Program-made: the position numbers and the translations under genes
Source: Verrucomicrobiales bacterium
Lineage (GTDB): Bacteria > Verrucomicrobiota > Verrucomicrobiia > Verrucomicrobiales > V1-33
Length of the DNA stretch: 64,000 nucleotides
Assembly (NCBI GenBank): GCA_947460575.1
Contig: CANHIJ010000002.1
Location: 1-64,000 of the forward strand
Reading direction: 5' to 3'
Notes under the pieces: model-generated
Databases searched by the model: none
Seen by the model: the letters and a program-made list of their open reading frames with translations, nothing else
Told to the model about the DNA's origin: nothing
Shown: in pieces, positions 37,526 to 46,826 of the stretch
How positions within the stretch are numbered: position 1 is the first letter of the stretch
Layout of the letters: each line of letters begins with the position of its first letter

Positions 37526-38617
37526 ATGCCTCCGCTCGACCTCAAACCCGACGCCCTCCGCCTCCTCCAAGCCCTCACCGAGGCCCACGGCGTCCCCGGC
37601 GCCGAGGACGCGGTGCGCCGCCTCTTCCTGCGCGAACTCGCCCCCCTCGGCGAAGTCCACACCGACCGCCTCGGCAGCGCCGCCGTGGAGCGCCCCGGCC
37701 CCGGGCCCCGCGTGCTCCTCGCCGGCCACTTCGACGAAGTCGGCTTCGCGGTGCAACACATCACCTCCCAGGGTTTTCTAAAACTCGTCCCCCTCGGCGG
37801 CTGGTGGACCCATACCCTCCTCGCCCAGCGCCTCCGCATCCTCACCCGCTCCGGCCGCGAAGTCCTCGGCGTCATCGGCTCCACCCCCCCGCACTTCCTC
37901 GGGGACGCCGCCAAGGACAAACTCCTCCCCATCGACCAGCTCTACGTGGACATCGGCGCCTCCAGCCGCGCCGAAGTTGATGCCCTCGGCGTCTCCCTCG
38001 GCGACCCCGTCGCCCCCGACAGCGCCTTCACGCCCCTCGCCAACGGCGCGCGCTTTCTCGCCAAGGCCTTTGACAACCGCTGCGGAGTCGCCGCCGCGGT
38101 GCAAACCATGCAGCTCCTCCGCGAGGAATCCCTCCCCTGCCAACTCATCGCCGCCGCCAGCGTCCAGGAGGAAGTCGGCTGCCGCGGCGCCACCACCCTG
38201 GCCGCCCTCACCCGCCCCGACGTCGCCCTCATCTTAGAGGGAACTCCCGCCGACGACACCCCGGGCCTCCCCCCAGACGATAGCCAGGGATCCCTCGGCC
38301 GCGGCGTCCAAATCCGCCTCCTCGACCCCAGCGCCCTGATGAACCGGCGCCTCGCCGACCTCGCCATCCAAACCGCCCAGGCCCACGGCATCCCCCACCA
38401 AGTCGCCGTCCGCCGCAGCGGCGGCACCGACGCCAAGTCCTTCCAACTCCACCACAACGGCGTCCCCTGCCTCGTCCTCGGCACCCCTGCCCGCTACATC
38501 CACAGCCACAATAGCCTCATCCACCTGGAAGACTACCTCAGCGCCGTCCGCCTCAGCGCCGCCCTGGTGCGCCGCCTCGACGCCCCCACCGTCGCCGCCC
38601 TCACCCACTGGTCCTGA
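37526..38617 (+). CDS. M42-family metallo-aminopeptidase
   Basis: A 363-residue cytoplasmic aminopeptidase of the M42 (glutamyl aminopeptidase/FrvX/PepA-like) family, which trims short peptides with two metal ions. Visible ligand and catalytic positions are His in AGHFDEVGF (about 68-76), Asp in AKAFDNRCG, the Glu pair in VQEEVGCRGA, and the late His in RYIHSHNS. The stretch SGGTDAKSFQLHHNGVP is typical of the family. The segment that usually carries a metal-binding aspartate reads ILEGTPADD, so the exact ligand should be checked by alignment. It lies 84 bp after sucB and may share its transcript. Confidence 0.88.
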   Translation: MPPLDLKPDALRLLQALTEAHGVPGAEDAVRRLFLRELAPLGEVHTDRLGSAAVERPGPGPRVLLAGHFDEVGFAVQHITSQGFLKLVPLGGWWTHTLLAQRLRILTRSGREVLGVIGSTPPHFLGDAAKDKLLPIDQLYVDIGASSRAEVDALGVSLGDPVAPDSAFTPLANGARFLAKAFDNRCGVAAAVQTMQLLREESLPCQLIAAASVQEEVGCRGATTLAALTRPDVALILEGTPADDTPGLPPDDSQGSLGRGVQIRLLDPSALMNRRLADLAIQTAQAHGIPHQVAVRRSGGTDAKSFQLHHNGVPCLVLGTPARYIHSHNSLIHLEDYLSAVRLSAALVRRLDAPTVAALTHWS

Positions 38618-38795
38618 GGCCCTCGCTTCCCCGCCCTCCCCTATTTTGTGGCAAAGGCATGAGGAAACCCGCAGGCAAAAAAAACCAAATTTTCCCGTTA
38701 CAAACCCCCCGCGCCCCAGCTAAACATGAGCCCGTGCCGCCTGGGATCTCCCTTGGGCCTGGCCTTCCTTTTCCCCCGATCCCTTTCGAATTCCC

Positions 38796-41267
38796 ATGCC
38801 TCACCGCTTGAGACTGCTCTCCGTGCCCCGCTTGGCAACCCGCCTGCTCCCCTTGGCCGCCCTCCTGGCCCAACCCTGCCTCGCCCTCGCGCAGCAGGAT
38901 CCTGCCCAGCGCGAAACCCAGCGCCGCCAATCCCTCGCCCAAGAAGCCGATAGCCTCGCCGCCGAAGCCCAGGCCGCCGCAGCCGACGGCCGCCTCGCCG
39001 AAGCCGTCAACCGCTACCGCGCCGCCCTCGATCGCCTCGCCCCTGGCGCCGAAGCCCTCGCCCCCACCCGCCGCGCCCTCGCCCAACAATTCGCCCAGTC
39101 CTCCGTCGCCTACGCCCAAGACCTCGCCCAGCGCGGCGAGCTCGACCGCGCCCGCCAAGTCCTCCAGGCCGCCCTCGACGAAAACGCTGCCCCAGGCTTC
39201 AAGCCCGCCCAGTCCCTCCTCCGCAAACTCGACGACCCCGACTTCTTCAACCCCGCTCAGTCCCCCAGCCACAGCGCCGCCACCAAGAAAATTCGCGATC
39301 TCTTCCGCCTCGCCGAAGGCATGCGCGACATCGCCGACTTCCGCGCCGCCCAAGAAGCCTACAATCAAATCCTCGCCGTCGACGACTCCAATGTCGCCGC
39401 CCGCCGCGGCCTCGAACAAGTCGAAAAATCCCTCAACGACCACCTCCGCGCCGCCCGCGACCACACTCGCATCGCCCAGCTCAACCAGGTCGATCGCCAG
39501 TGGGAATCCAGCGTTCCCGCCAGCGCCCGCCCCCCCGGCGGCTCCCTCGGCTCCGGACAAAGCCTCAGCGGCGGCGAAGCCCCCTCCTCGGCCCGCCGCA
39601 AAATGCAGTCCCTCGTCCTGGACCGCGTCGCCATGTCCGACAGCCCCATCCAGGAAGCCCTCGCCTACCTCGCCAAAAAAACCATCGAACTCGACACCGC
39701 CGAGTCAGACCCCAACCTCAAGGGCGTCAATATCGTTTTCAACCCAGGCGCCAAACCCGCCAGCGAGTTCAAAGCCGTCACCCTCGACCTCCGCAATTCC
39801 TCCCTCGGAGACGCCCTCCGCGCCCTCGCCGACCTCACCGCCACCCGCCTCAGCGTCGAAGGCAACACCATCACGGTCTCCCCCCTCGGCCTCGGCTCCC
39901 GCATCGTCACCCGCACCTTCCGCGTCCCCCCAGGCTTCCTCACCCGCGCCGGCTCCGCCAACGTCGACGCCGGTTCCTCCGCCGACCCCTTCGCCGGCAA
40001 CGCCGACGCCAAAGTCGACTCCGGCCTCAAAATCTCCCGCCTCTCCGCCAAAGATTGGCTCGTCCAAAACGGCGTCGCCTTCCCCGAGGGCACCTCCGCT
40101 GACTACTCCGCCGGTTCCAACCAGCTCATCGTCCGCAACTCCGAGGAAAATCTCGACCTCGTCCAAACCGTCGTCGACAGCACCACCGACAAAACCCAGC
40201 GCCAGGTCAAAGTCACCGTCGTCCTCCTCAAGGCCGAACAAAAGCGCCTCCAAGAAATCGGCTACGACTGGCTCCTCGGCACCACCCAGGTCGGCGCTAA
40301 CGGCGTCTTCGCCTCCGGCGGCACCACCGGCAATAGCCCCAACGCCGGCAACCCCGCTGACTTCGCCATCCGCAACGCCAACGGCCCCATCGGCGGCAAC
40401 CCCCTCACCGCCGGACTCCGCGGCGCCTTCGACCTCAAGTCCAACCCCACCATCGACGACCTCATCGCCAACGGCGCCGCCAACGCCCGCACCGGCGGCA
40501 ACCGCAGCCCTGGCATCCTCTCCACCGCCGGCGTCTTCACCTCCCCTCAATTCCAAGGCATCCTCCGCGGCCTCGACCAAAAATCCGGCCTCGACCTCTC
40601 CATCGGCCAAACCATCATCCTCAAAGCCGGTCAACGCGCCAGCGCCGCCTCCCTCCGCACCATCCGCTACCCCACCGAGTTCGACCCCCCCCAAATCCCC
40701 CAAACCGTCACCGGCGGCCCCATCTTCCAAGACCTCGACACCGGCGAACTCATCCAGCTCCCCAGCAACTCCACCCCGCCCGTCACCCCCACGACCCCCC
40801 AGTCCTTCGAAGACAAGGACACCGGCTCCAGCATCGAAGTCGAAGCCACCGTCGGCGACGACGGCTCCACCGTGGACCTCAACCTCTCGGTCGTTTTCCG
40901 CGAATTCGACGGCTTCATCAATTTCGGTACCCCCATCACCTCGGGCGGCCAAGTCCTCACCGACAACAATATCTTCCAACCGGTCTTCTCCGCCATCAAC
41001 GAGTCCGCCCAAGTCCAAGTCTACGACGGCGAAACCATCACCATCGGCGGACTCAGCGACAGCAAATACGAGACCCTTAACGACAAAGTCCCCTTCCTCG
41101 GCGACCTCCCCTTCATCGGCCGCCTCTTCCGCAGCGATGTCACCCAGGTCTCCCGCAAGGCGGCCATCTACTTTGTCACGGTCAAAGTCGTCGACCCCGC
41201 CGGCATCGGCATCAAGGAAGCCGCCGCCGCCGCCGAGCAAGCCGCTGCGGCCCCCCCTGGCTCCTAA
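38796..41267 (+). CDS. Type IV pilus secretin, Amuc_1098-like
   Basis: An 823-residue outer membrane secretin forming the exit pore of a type IV pilus or type II secretion machine. A signal peptide occupies about the first 30 residues (LLPLAALLAQPCLALA). A helical, TPR-like N-terminal region follows (about 35-220) and then N domains with repeated beta-alpha units. The conserved secretin domain ends in VPFLGDLPFIGRLFRS. The helical N-terminal repeats before the N domains and the Gly/Asn-rich inserts resemble the Amuc_1098 family of Verrucomicrobiota rather than classical PilQ. The lipoprotein partner (pilotin) is not evident. The AsmA-like gene follows after 33 bp. Confidence 0.88.
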   Translation: MPHRLRLLSVPRLATRLLPLAALLAQPCLALAQQDPAQRETQRRQSLAQEADSLAAEAQAAAADGRLAEAVNRYRAALDRLAPGAEALAPTRRALAQQFAQSSVAYAQDLAQRGELDRARQVLQAALDENAAPGFKPAQSLLRKLDDPDFFNPAQSPSHSAATKKIRDLFRLAEGMRDIADFRAAQEAYNQILAVDDSNVAARRGLEQVEKSLNDHLRAARDHTRIAQLNQVDRQWESSVPASARPPGGSLGSGQSLSGGEAPSSARRKMQSLVLDRVAMSDSPIQEALAYLAKKTIELDTAESDPNLKGVNIVFNPGAKPASEFKAVTLDLRNSSLGDALRALADLTATRLSVEGNTITVSPLGLGSRIVTRTFRVPPGFLTRAGSANVDAGSSADPFAGNADAKVDSGLKISRLSAKDWLVQNGVAFPEGTSADYSAGSNQLIVRNSEENLDLVQTVVDSTTDKTQRQVKVTVVLLKAEQKRLQEIGYDWLLGTTQVGANGVFASGGTTGNSPNAGNPADFAIRNANGPIGGNPLTAGLRGAFDLKSNPTIDDLIANGAANARTGGNRSPGILSTAGVFTSPQFQGILRGLDQKSGLDLSIGQTIILKAGQRASAASLRTIRYPTEFDPPQIPQTVTGGPIFQDLDTGELIQLPSNSTPPVTPTTPQSFEDKDTGSSIEVEATVGDDGSTVDLNLSVVFREFDGFINFGTPITSGGQVLTDNNIFQPVFSAINESAQVQVYDGETITIGGLSDSKYETLNDKVPFLGDLPFIGRLFRSDVTQVSRKAAIYFVTVKVVDPAGIGIKEAAAAAEQAAAAPPGS

Positions 41268-41300
41268 ACTCCCTCCGCCCGGCGCGGCGCTTCCATCGCT

Positions 41301-43085
41301 GTGAGTGATCCCCCCTTTCCCTCCTCCCCGGATGCGGACATCCCCCGCTCCGCCCCCCTGCCCACCCGCCGCAGCCCTGCCGAACCCCCCGAGGATTCCC
41401 CGGAACCCGTCTCCCTCGAGGAAATGATGGAGCGCCTCTCCCGGTCCACAGAGAGCCGCTCCACCCGCCGCCGCCGCTCCTCCACCCGCCGGACGCATCA
41501 ACCGCTCCCCGAGGCCAGCAACCCCACCGAGTCCCCCCTCCCCCGGCGCGCCGTCCTCCCTCCCCCGCGCACCCCAGGCCTTCCCGCGTCCAGCCCGCGC
41601 CCCCTCCGCCAGTCCCCGCGCGCCCCCCGCCGCCGCCTCTGGCTCTTCGCCCTCCTCGCGCTTGTCTTCCTCGCCGCCGCCGCCTGGCTCGGCCTCCGCT
41701 TCCTCAACCGTTGGCGCATCGAAGGCGAAGGCTTTCGCGTCAACGCCGCCCGCCGCCTCTCCGAACTCGTCGGCCGCCCCACCTCCCTAGCCCGCTTCCG
41801 CCAACTCGGCCCCAATCAGCTCGGCAATCCCTCCCTCTCCCTCTCCCCCCTCCCCCAAGACCTTCTCGACTCCCTCACCCTCACCGACCTCAGCGCCCAG
41901 TTCAATCCCACCTCCTGGCTCGCCGATGACTGGGCCATCCGCTCCCTCCGCATCGGCCGCGCCGACTTCGCCTTCCAGCCCAGCAAAATCCTCGACGACC
42001 AGACCCGCTGGAAGTCCACCCCCCTCCCCGTCGACCGCGGCGCCCCCGCCCCAGTCCCCTTCCGCCTCGGCATGACCTCCGACCCCGCCGCCGTCCTCCT
42101 TGACAGCGGCAGCTTCTCCCAGCTCAACCTCTCCTGGCCCGGGCCCTCCGGAAAGCCGGAATCCCTCGCCAACCTCCAAGGGAATTTCCGCAGCGCCGAC
42201 CAAGCCATCCTCCTAGAGTTGACTGGCGGCACCCTCGACACCGCCGCCTGGCCCCCCTTCCCCGTTCGCCAACTCAACGCCCGCCTCCACGGCGCCACCC
42301 TCGAAATCATCTCCGCCCGCCTCGGCTTGACCGCTGACCACGAAGTCCGCCTCTCCGGCTCCGCCGAACTCGTCCCCGAAGGCCGCCTCCAACTCACCGC
42401 CGACATCGCCCCCCTCCTCCTCAAGCACCTCCTCCCCGACGCCTGGGCCAGCTCCGTCCTCGGCACTTTCCAAGCCCAAGGCGCCCAGTGGCTCAGCCAC
42501 TTTCACCAGGGCCCCCCGGCCACCCTCAGCGGCCCCTTCACCGTCAAAGGCCTGGTCCTCCGCGGCCTCCCCTTCGTCGATAAAATCGCCGCCCTCCTCC
42601 AAAAACCCGAGCTCTCCCTCCTCGAATTCCCCAGCCTCTCTGGCCAATTCGACTGGACCCCGCAGGGCACCCGCCTCAGCAAGCTCTCCGCCACCTCCGC
42701 CGACGGCCTCCTCCGCCTCCAAGGCGAAATCGCCGCCGTCCCCGGCGCCAGCATCGCCGCCACTCTCGTCGTCACCGCCAACGAGGCCTATTTTGCCAGC
42801 CTCCCACCCGACGACCCTACCCTCTTCCAGCCCACCCCCCAAGGCGAGCGCGCCCTCACTTTCACCCTCAGCGGCAGCGAAGGCGCTCCCTCCGACAGCA
42901 TCGACATCAAACCCCCAGCCATCCTCCCCAAAATCCCCCTCCCTCAGGACGAGCCCCGCCTCACCCTCCCCCCACCAGCCGCCACCCCACCCCGCCCCGC
43001 CCCACGCCCCGCCCCCCTCAGCCCGCCCCCCAAACCCAGCGACGCCGAACTGGAACGCAGCTTTCAACAACTCCTCGGCCGCTGA
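41301..43085 (+). CDS. AsmA-like single-pass membrane protein
   Basis: A 594-residue protein with a GTG start. The first 110 residues are Ser/Pro/Arg-rich and presumably cytoplasmic. One transmembrane helix follows (LWLFALLALVFLAAAAWLGL, about 114-133), then a periplasmic beta-rich region with recurrent patterns seen in AsmA/DUF3971 proteins (LGLTADHEVRLSGSAELVPEGRL, as a pattern of inverse beta hairpins). The C terminus is Pro-rich. AsmA-type proteins act in envelope lipid or protein transport, but the exact role is unknown. It lies between the secretin and a phosphatase gene, with 33-bp gaps on both sides, suggesting one transcription unit. Assignment to AsmA is by overall pattern. Confidence 0.6.
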   Translation: MSDPPFPSSPDADIPRSAPLPTRRSPAEPPEDSPEPVSLEEMMERLSRSTESRSTRRRRSSTRRTHQPLPEASNPTESPLPRRAVLPPPRTPGLPASSPRPLRQSPRAPRRRLWLFALLALVFLAAAAWLGLRFLNRWRIEGEGFRVNAARRLSELVGRPTSLARFRQLGPNQLGNPSLSLSPLPQDLLDSLTLTDLSAQFNPTSWLADDWAIRSLRIGRADFAFQPSKILDDQTRWKSTPLPVDRGAPAPVPFRLGMTSDPAAVLLDSGSFSQLNLSWPGPSGKPESLANLQGNFRSADQAILLELTGGTLDTAAWPPFPVRQLNARLHGATLEIISARLGLTADHEVRLSGSAELVPEGRLQLTADIAPLLLKHLLPDAWASSVLGTFQAQGAQWLSHFHQGPPATLSGPFTVKGLVLRGLPFVDKIAALLQKPELSLLEFPSLSGQFDWTPQGTRLSKLSATSADGLLRLQGEIAAVPGASIAATLVVTANEAYFASLPPDDPTLFQPTPQGERALTFTLSGSEGAPSDSIDIKPPAILPKIPLPQDEPRLTLPPPAATPPRPAPRPAPLSPPPKPSDAELERSFQQLLGR

Positions 43086-43118
43086 AGCCTCCCTCCCCCC
43101 TTTTCCCCCTCCCCCCAT

Positions 43119-45119
43119 ATGCGCCGCCTGATCTCCCTCCTTTTCCTCGCCGCCGCCCTCGCCGCCGCCCCCGCCCAGTCCACCCCCCTTCCCCTCAGCC
43201 GCGGCCCCTACCTCCAATGCGCCACCCCGCACGGCATTAAAATCGTCTGGCGCTCCCAGGCCTCCGGCGCCCCAGGCCTCCGCTTCGGCTTCCTCCCCAC
43301 CGCCCTCGACCAAGCCCTCCCCCCCGAGCGCATCCTCACTCTCAAGTCCCCCCGCGACCTGCCCGCAGGCTCCGCCGAACCCGCCCTCTCCGCCGCTCCC
43401 GTCGGCACCAGGCAATTCGAAGCCGACCTCACCGGCCTCGCCCCCGATACCCTCTACTACTACGCCATCACCCTCGACGGCCAAACCCTCAGCGGCCCCC
43501 CCCAAGGCTGCTCCTTCCGCACCCTCCCCACCCCAGGCACCCCCCGCGACGGCCTCTTCTGGATCGTCGGCGACAGCGGCACCGGCAACCGCGCCCAACT
43601 CGCCGTCCACACCGCCATGCGCCAGTGGCTCGCCCAAGAAAAGCGCTCCCTCGACGGCTACCTCCACGTCGGCGACATGGCCTACGGCTCCGGCCTCGAC
43701 TCCGAATTCCAGGGCTATTTCTTCGAATCCTACGCCGAAACCCTTCGCAATACCGTCTGCTGGCCCTCCATGGGCAATCACGAAGGCGCCCACTCCAGCG
43801 GTGCCACCGCCCGCGGACCCTACTACGACGCCTACATCTGCCCCACCCAAGCCCAGTCCGGCGGCGTCGCCAGCGGCACCGAAGCCTACTACTCCTTCGA
43901 CTTCGGACAAACCCACTTCATCTGCCTCAATTCCCACGACCTCGCCCGCGACCCCGCCGGCGCCATGGCCCAATGGCTCAAGGCCGACCTCGACAAAACC
44001 AAGGCCCAGTTCCTCGTCGCCTTCTGGCACCACCCCCCCTACACCAAGGGCTCCCACGACAGCGACAAGGAACTCCAACTCGTGGAAATGCGCTCCCTCA
44101 TCCTCCCCATCCTCGAGTCCGGCGGCGTCGACCTCGTCTTCTGCGGCCACTCCCACATCTACGAGCGCTCCATGCTCATGGATGGCGCCTACGCCACCCC
44201 CACCGTGGCCGAAAACGTCATCCTCGACGACAAAGACGGCAACCCCGCCAGCCAAGGCCCCTACCGCAAAAGCCAAGGCCTCGTCCCCCACCAGGGCACC
44301 GTCCAAGTCGTCACCGGCCACGGCGGCACCACCCTCTCCCGCGAGCCCCGCCCCAGCCCGGTGATGCGCACTTCCCTCCTCGAGTTTGGCTCCGTCCTCC
44401 TCGACATCAAGACCAACACCCTCACCGCCAGCATGCTCAATTCCCAGGGCCAAATCCGCGACACCTTCCAAATCCGCAAGGAAGGCCCAGTCACCCCCCA
44501 GCGCCTCGCCACCCCCTGGCAGCCCCCCCCCTTCACCGGCCCGCGCTCGGTGCCCATGCTGCCCAAAGACCCCGCCGACGATCCCCCTCCCACCCTCGCC
44601 GCCAACGCCGTCCCCCTCATCCCGCCCAGCAGCGAATGGCAGTACCTCCTCGGTGCCACCCCCGCCCCCGGCTGGCAATCCCCCGGCTTCACCCCCACCA
44701 ACTGGCTCAGCGGCCCAGCCGGCTTCGGCTACGACGACAACGACGACGCCACCCTCCTCCCCCAAATGCGCGGCCATTCCCGCTTCCTCTGCATTCGCCG
44801 CGCCTTCGACCTCTCCTCGGTCAAAACTCCCGTTCGCCTCCTCCTCAACATCTCCTACGACGACGGCTTCATCGCCTACCTCAACGGAAAAGAGGTCCTC
44901 CGCGTTAACGCCGAATCCGGCTCCCTCGACTCCATCAAAGGCGTCAGCTCCCACGAAGCCAAAGGACAATTCCAACTCTTCCTCCTCCCCATCCCCCCAG
45001 GCCTCCTCCAAGCCGGCCCCAATGTCCTCGCCATCGAAGGCTACAACGACGACCTCAACAGCAGCGATTTTACCCTCCATCCCGCGCTCTATCTCGAGCC
45101 CCAGGCCACCGCGCCATGA
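43119..45119 (+). CDS. Secreted purple-acid-phosphatase-like metallophosphoesterase
   Basis: A 666-residue exported enzyme. A signal peptide (MRRLISLLFLAAALAAAPAQ) is followed by a fibronectin-like N-terminal domain (about 25-137) and a calcineurin-like catalytic domain. Metal ligands are seen in GDSGTG (151-156), GDMAYGS (185-191), GNHEG (219-223), FWHHPPY (302-308) and GHSHIYER (343-350), the full set of the family. The C-terminal 160 residues form a separate module with YDDGFIAYLNGKEV and NVLAIEGYN, which also occurs twice in the giant protease-like protein. It probably releases phosphate from organic phosphates in the periplasm or outside. The stop overlaps the aminotransferase start (ATGA). 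Confidence 0.9.
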   Translation: MRRLISLLFLAAALAAAPAQSTPLPLSRGPYLQCATPHGIKIVWRSQASGAPGLRFGFLPTALDQALPPERILTLKSPRDLPAGSAEPALSAAPVGTRQFEADLTGLAPDTLYYYAITLDGQTLSGPPQGCSFRTLPTPGTPRDGLFWIVGDSGTGNRAQLAVHTAMRQWLAQEKRSLDGYLHVGDMAYGSGLDSEFQGYFFESYAETLRNTVCWPSMGNHEGAHSSGATARGPYYDAYICPTQAQSGGVASGTEAYYSFDFGQTHFICLNSHDLARDPAGAMAQWLKADLDKTKAQFLVAFWHHPPYTKGSHDSDKELQLVEMRSLILPILESGGVDLVFCGHSHIYERSMLMDGAYATPTVAENVILDDKDGNPASQGPYRKSQGLVPHQGTVQVVTGHGGTTLSREPRPSPVMRTSLLEFGSVLLDIKTNTLTASMLNSQGQIRDTFQIRKEGPVTPQRLATPWQPPPFTGPRSVPMLPKDPADDPPPTLAANAVPLIPPSSEWQYLLGATPAPGWQSPGFTPTNWLSGPAGFGYDDNDDATLLPQMRGHSRFLCIRRAFDLSSVKTPVRLLLNISYDDGFIAYLNGKEVLRVNAESGSLDSIKGVSSHEAKGQFQLFLLPIPPGLLQAGPNVLAIEGYNDDLNSSDFTLHPALYLEPQATAP

Positions 45120-45958
45120 GCGCCCCTCCCCCCGTCTGGTGGGACGGCCAACTCGTCGCTGAATCCGCCGCCCTCGTCCCCGCTACCTCCCAAGGCTGGC
45201 TCTGGGGCCGCGGCGTCTTTGAAACCCTCGCCGTCCACCGCGGCCAGGCCCTCGCCCTCAGCCGCCACCTCGCCCGCCTTAGCTCCGCCGCCGCCCGCCT
45301 CCACCTCTTCCCCCCCCCCGAAGACGCCCTCCGCCACGCCGTCGCCGCCGTCTGCGCCCACGCCCCCGACGCCCCCCACCGACTCCGCCTCACCCTCGCC
45401 GCCGCCCAAGCCCCCGGCCTCTCCCTCGCCCCCGACCCCGGCCACCTCCTCATCCGACTCCTCCCCAGCCCCCCAGCCACCGGCCCCGCTATCCTCCTCA
45501 CCGTCCCTTTCCGCCAAAACGAGTTCAGCCCCCTCTCCGGCATCAAGTCCACCTCCTACGCCGAACACCCCCTCGCCCTCCACTGGGCCACCTCCCGCGG
45601 CGCCACCGAGGCCCTCCTCCTCAATACGGTCGGCGATCTCTGCGAAGGATCCCTCAGCAACCTCTTCCTCGTCCGCGACCACCGCCTTCTCACCCCCTCC
45701 CTCAGCTCCGGTTGCCTCCCCGGCATCACCCGCAGCCTCGTCCTCGACCTCTGCCCCCAACTCGGAATCCCCTGCCTCGAAAAAGCGCTCTCCCCAGCCG
45801 ACCTCGCCGCCGCCGACGCCCTCTTCCTCACCAACTCCGTCCACGGCATCCTCCCCGTCGCCTCCTGCAACCACCGCCCCCTCACCGCTCCCTGCCCCCT
45901 CACCGCCCAACTCGACGCCGCCCTCCGCGATCTCCTCGATCGACTCCCCGATCCCTAA
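45116..45958 (+). CDS. Class IV PLP-dependent aminotransferase / aminodeoxychorismate lyase-like
   Basis: A 280-residue fold-type IV PLP enzyme. The start LVPATSQGWLWGRGVFETL matches the family beginning (…GDGVFET…). The Schiff-base lysine is in GIKSTSYAEHPLA (about 142-150), followed by NTVGDLCEGSLSNLFL, where the glutamate and asparagine-rich stretch is the usual cofactor-side motif. The family includes branched-chain and D-amino acid aminotransferases and 4-amino-4-deoxychorismate lyase (PabC); spacing slightly favours PabC, but the sequence does not decide. Its start overlaps the phosphatase gene by four bases, so translation is probably coupled despite the unrelated functions. Confidence 0.82.
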   Translation: MSAPPPVWWDGQLVAESAALVPATSQGWLWGRGVFETLAVHRGQALALSRHLARLSSAAARLHLFPPPEDALRHAVAAVCAHAPDAPHRLRLTLAAAQAPGLSLAPDPGHLLIRLLPSPPATGPAILLTVPFRQNEFSPLSGIKSTSYAEHPLALHWATSRGATEALLLNTVGDLCEGSLSNLFLVRDHRLLTPSLSSGCLPGITRSLVLDLCPQLGIPCLEKALSPADLAAADALFLTNSVHGILPVASCNHRPLTAPCPLTAQLDAALRDLLDRLPDP

Positions 45959-45982
45959 TTCGCCACCCCACCCTCGCAAAAT

Positions 45983-46022
45983 GTGAATTCTACTTCACTG
46001 TCAGTTGCGCACGGTCAGCAAC
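45983..46022. promoter_or_regulatory. Two inverted repeats before the nitroreductase gene
   Basis: GTGAA-N6-TTCAC (45983-45998) and GTTGC-N9-GCAAC (46004-46022) are both perfect and lie in the 84-bp gap upstream of the nitroreductase start at 46043. This position suits operators for a redox- or ligand-sensing regulator. The regulator is not identified, and each arm is only five bases long. Confidence 0.35.
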
Positions 46023-46042
46023 CCGCTTAGGCACCCGCCGCT

Positions 46043-46702
46043 ATGCACTCGGTCCCCCAGGCTTCCATCCTCCAAGCTCTCCAATGGCGCTACGCCACCA
46101 AGGCCTTCGACCCCTCGCGCTCCATCCCCTCAGAAACCTGGGACGCCCTCGAGGCCTCCCTTGTTCTCACTCCTTCCTCTTTCGGCCTCCAACCCTGGAA
46201 ATTCATCGTCGTCACCGACCCCGACCTCAAGGCCCGCCTCCTCCCCCACTGCTGGAATCAGCGCCAAGTCGTCGACTGCTCCCACCTCGTCGTCTTCTGC
46301 GCCAAGCAAGACATGGACGCCGCCTACATCGACCAATACATCGCCCACACCGCCTCCCTCCGCGGCACCACCCCCGATGCCCTCCAGGGCTTCCGCGACC
46401 TCATGGCCGGCTGCCTCCTCAACGGCGGCTCCCTCGCCACCGACCTCCCCGAATGGGCCACCCGCCAGGCCTACATCGCCCTCGGCCAATTCATGCTCGC
46501 CGCCGCCCTCCTCAACGTCGATGCCTGCCCCATGGAGGGCTTCCTCCCTGACCCTCTCAACCAGGAACTCGGCCTCCTCAACTCCGGCTTCAGAGCCGTC
46601 GTTCTCTGCCCCGTCGGCTTCCGCTCCCCAGACGATGCCTACGCCCTCGCCCCCAAAGTCCGCTGGCCCTCCTCTCACGTCGTCGAATACCGCGCAAAAT
46701 AA
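46043..46702 (+). CDS. NfsB-like NAD(P)H nitroreductase family protein
   Basis: A 219-residue FMN enzyme of the nitroreductase superfamily, which reduces nitroaromatics, quinones or flavins with NAD(P)H. The N-terminal stretch QALQWRYATKAFDPSR and then LTPSSFGLQPWKFIVV are the hallmark FMN- and dimer-contact segments. QAYIALGQFMLAAALLNVDACPMEGF in the middle and the C-terminal KVRWPSSHVVEY also fit. Length is normal. It is separated from the aminotransferase gene by 84 bp that hold two inverted repeats, and from the first pilB gene by 124 bp, so it may be its own transcription unit. Confidence 0.88.
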   Translation: MHSVPQASILQALQWRYATKAFDPSRSIPSETWDALEASLVLTPSSFGLQPWKFIVVTDPDLKARLLPHCWNQRQVVDCSHLVVFCAKQDMDAAYIDQYIAHTASLRGTTPDALQGFRDLMAGCLLNGGSLATDLPEWATRQAYIALGQFMLAAALLNVDACPMEGFLPDPLNQELGLLNSGFRAVVLCPVGFRSPDDAYALAPKVRWPSSHVVEYRAK

Positions 46703-46812
46703 GCCCCTTTTCACGCCAGTTTAACTCGCCAGCAGCCGAAATACCGCCACATTCAAAAATAAGACAATCCAGACTTGCGCCCGATGCCAGCATCAGGCAA
46801 ACACCCATCCCG

Positions 46813-46818
46813 AAGGAG
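46813..46818 (+). promoter_or_regulatory. Strong Shine-Dalgarno site deciding a GTG start
   Basis: AAGGAG lies eight bases before the GTG at 46827. Most genes in this window have no recognisable ribosome binding site, so this perfect match marks the GTG as the start of the first PilB gene and suggests efficient translation. Confidence 0.85.
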
Positions 46819-46826
46819 AATTTACC

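Noticed and set aside
42213-45080. A 955-codon minus-strand open frame over the AsmA-like and phosphatase genes
   Set aside because: It is a codon-bias shadow of two well-supported plus-strand genes and has only low-complexity Gly/Glu/Ala sequence.
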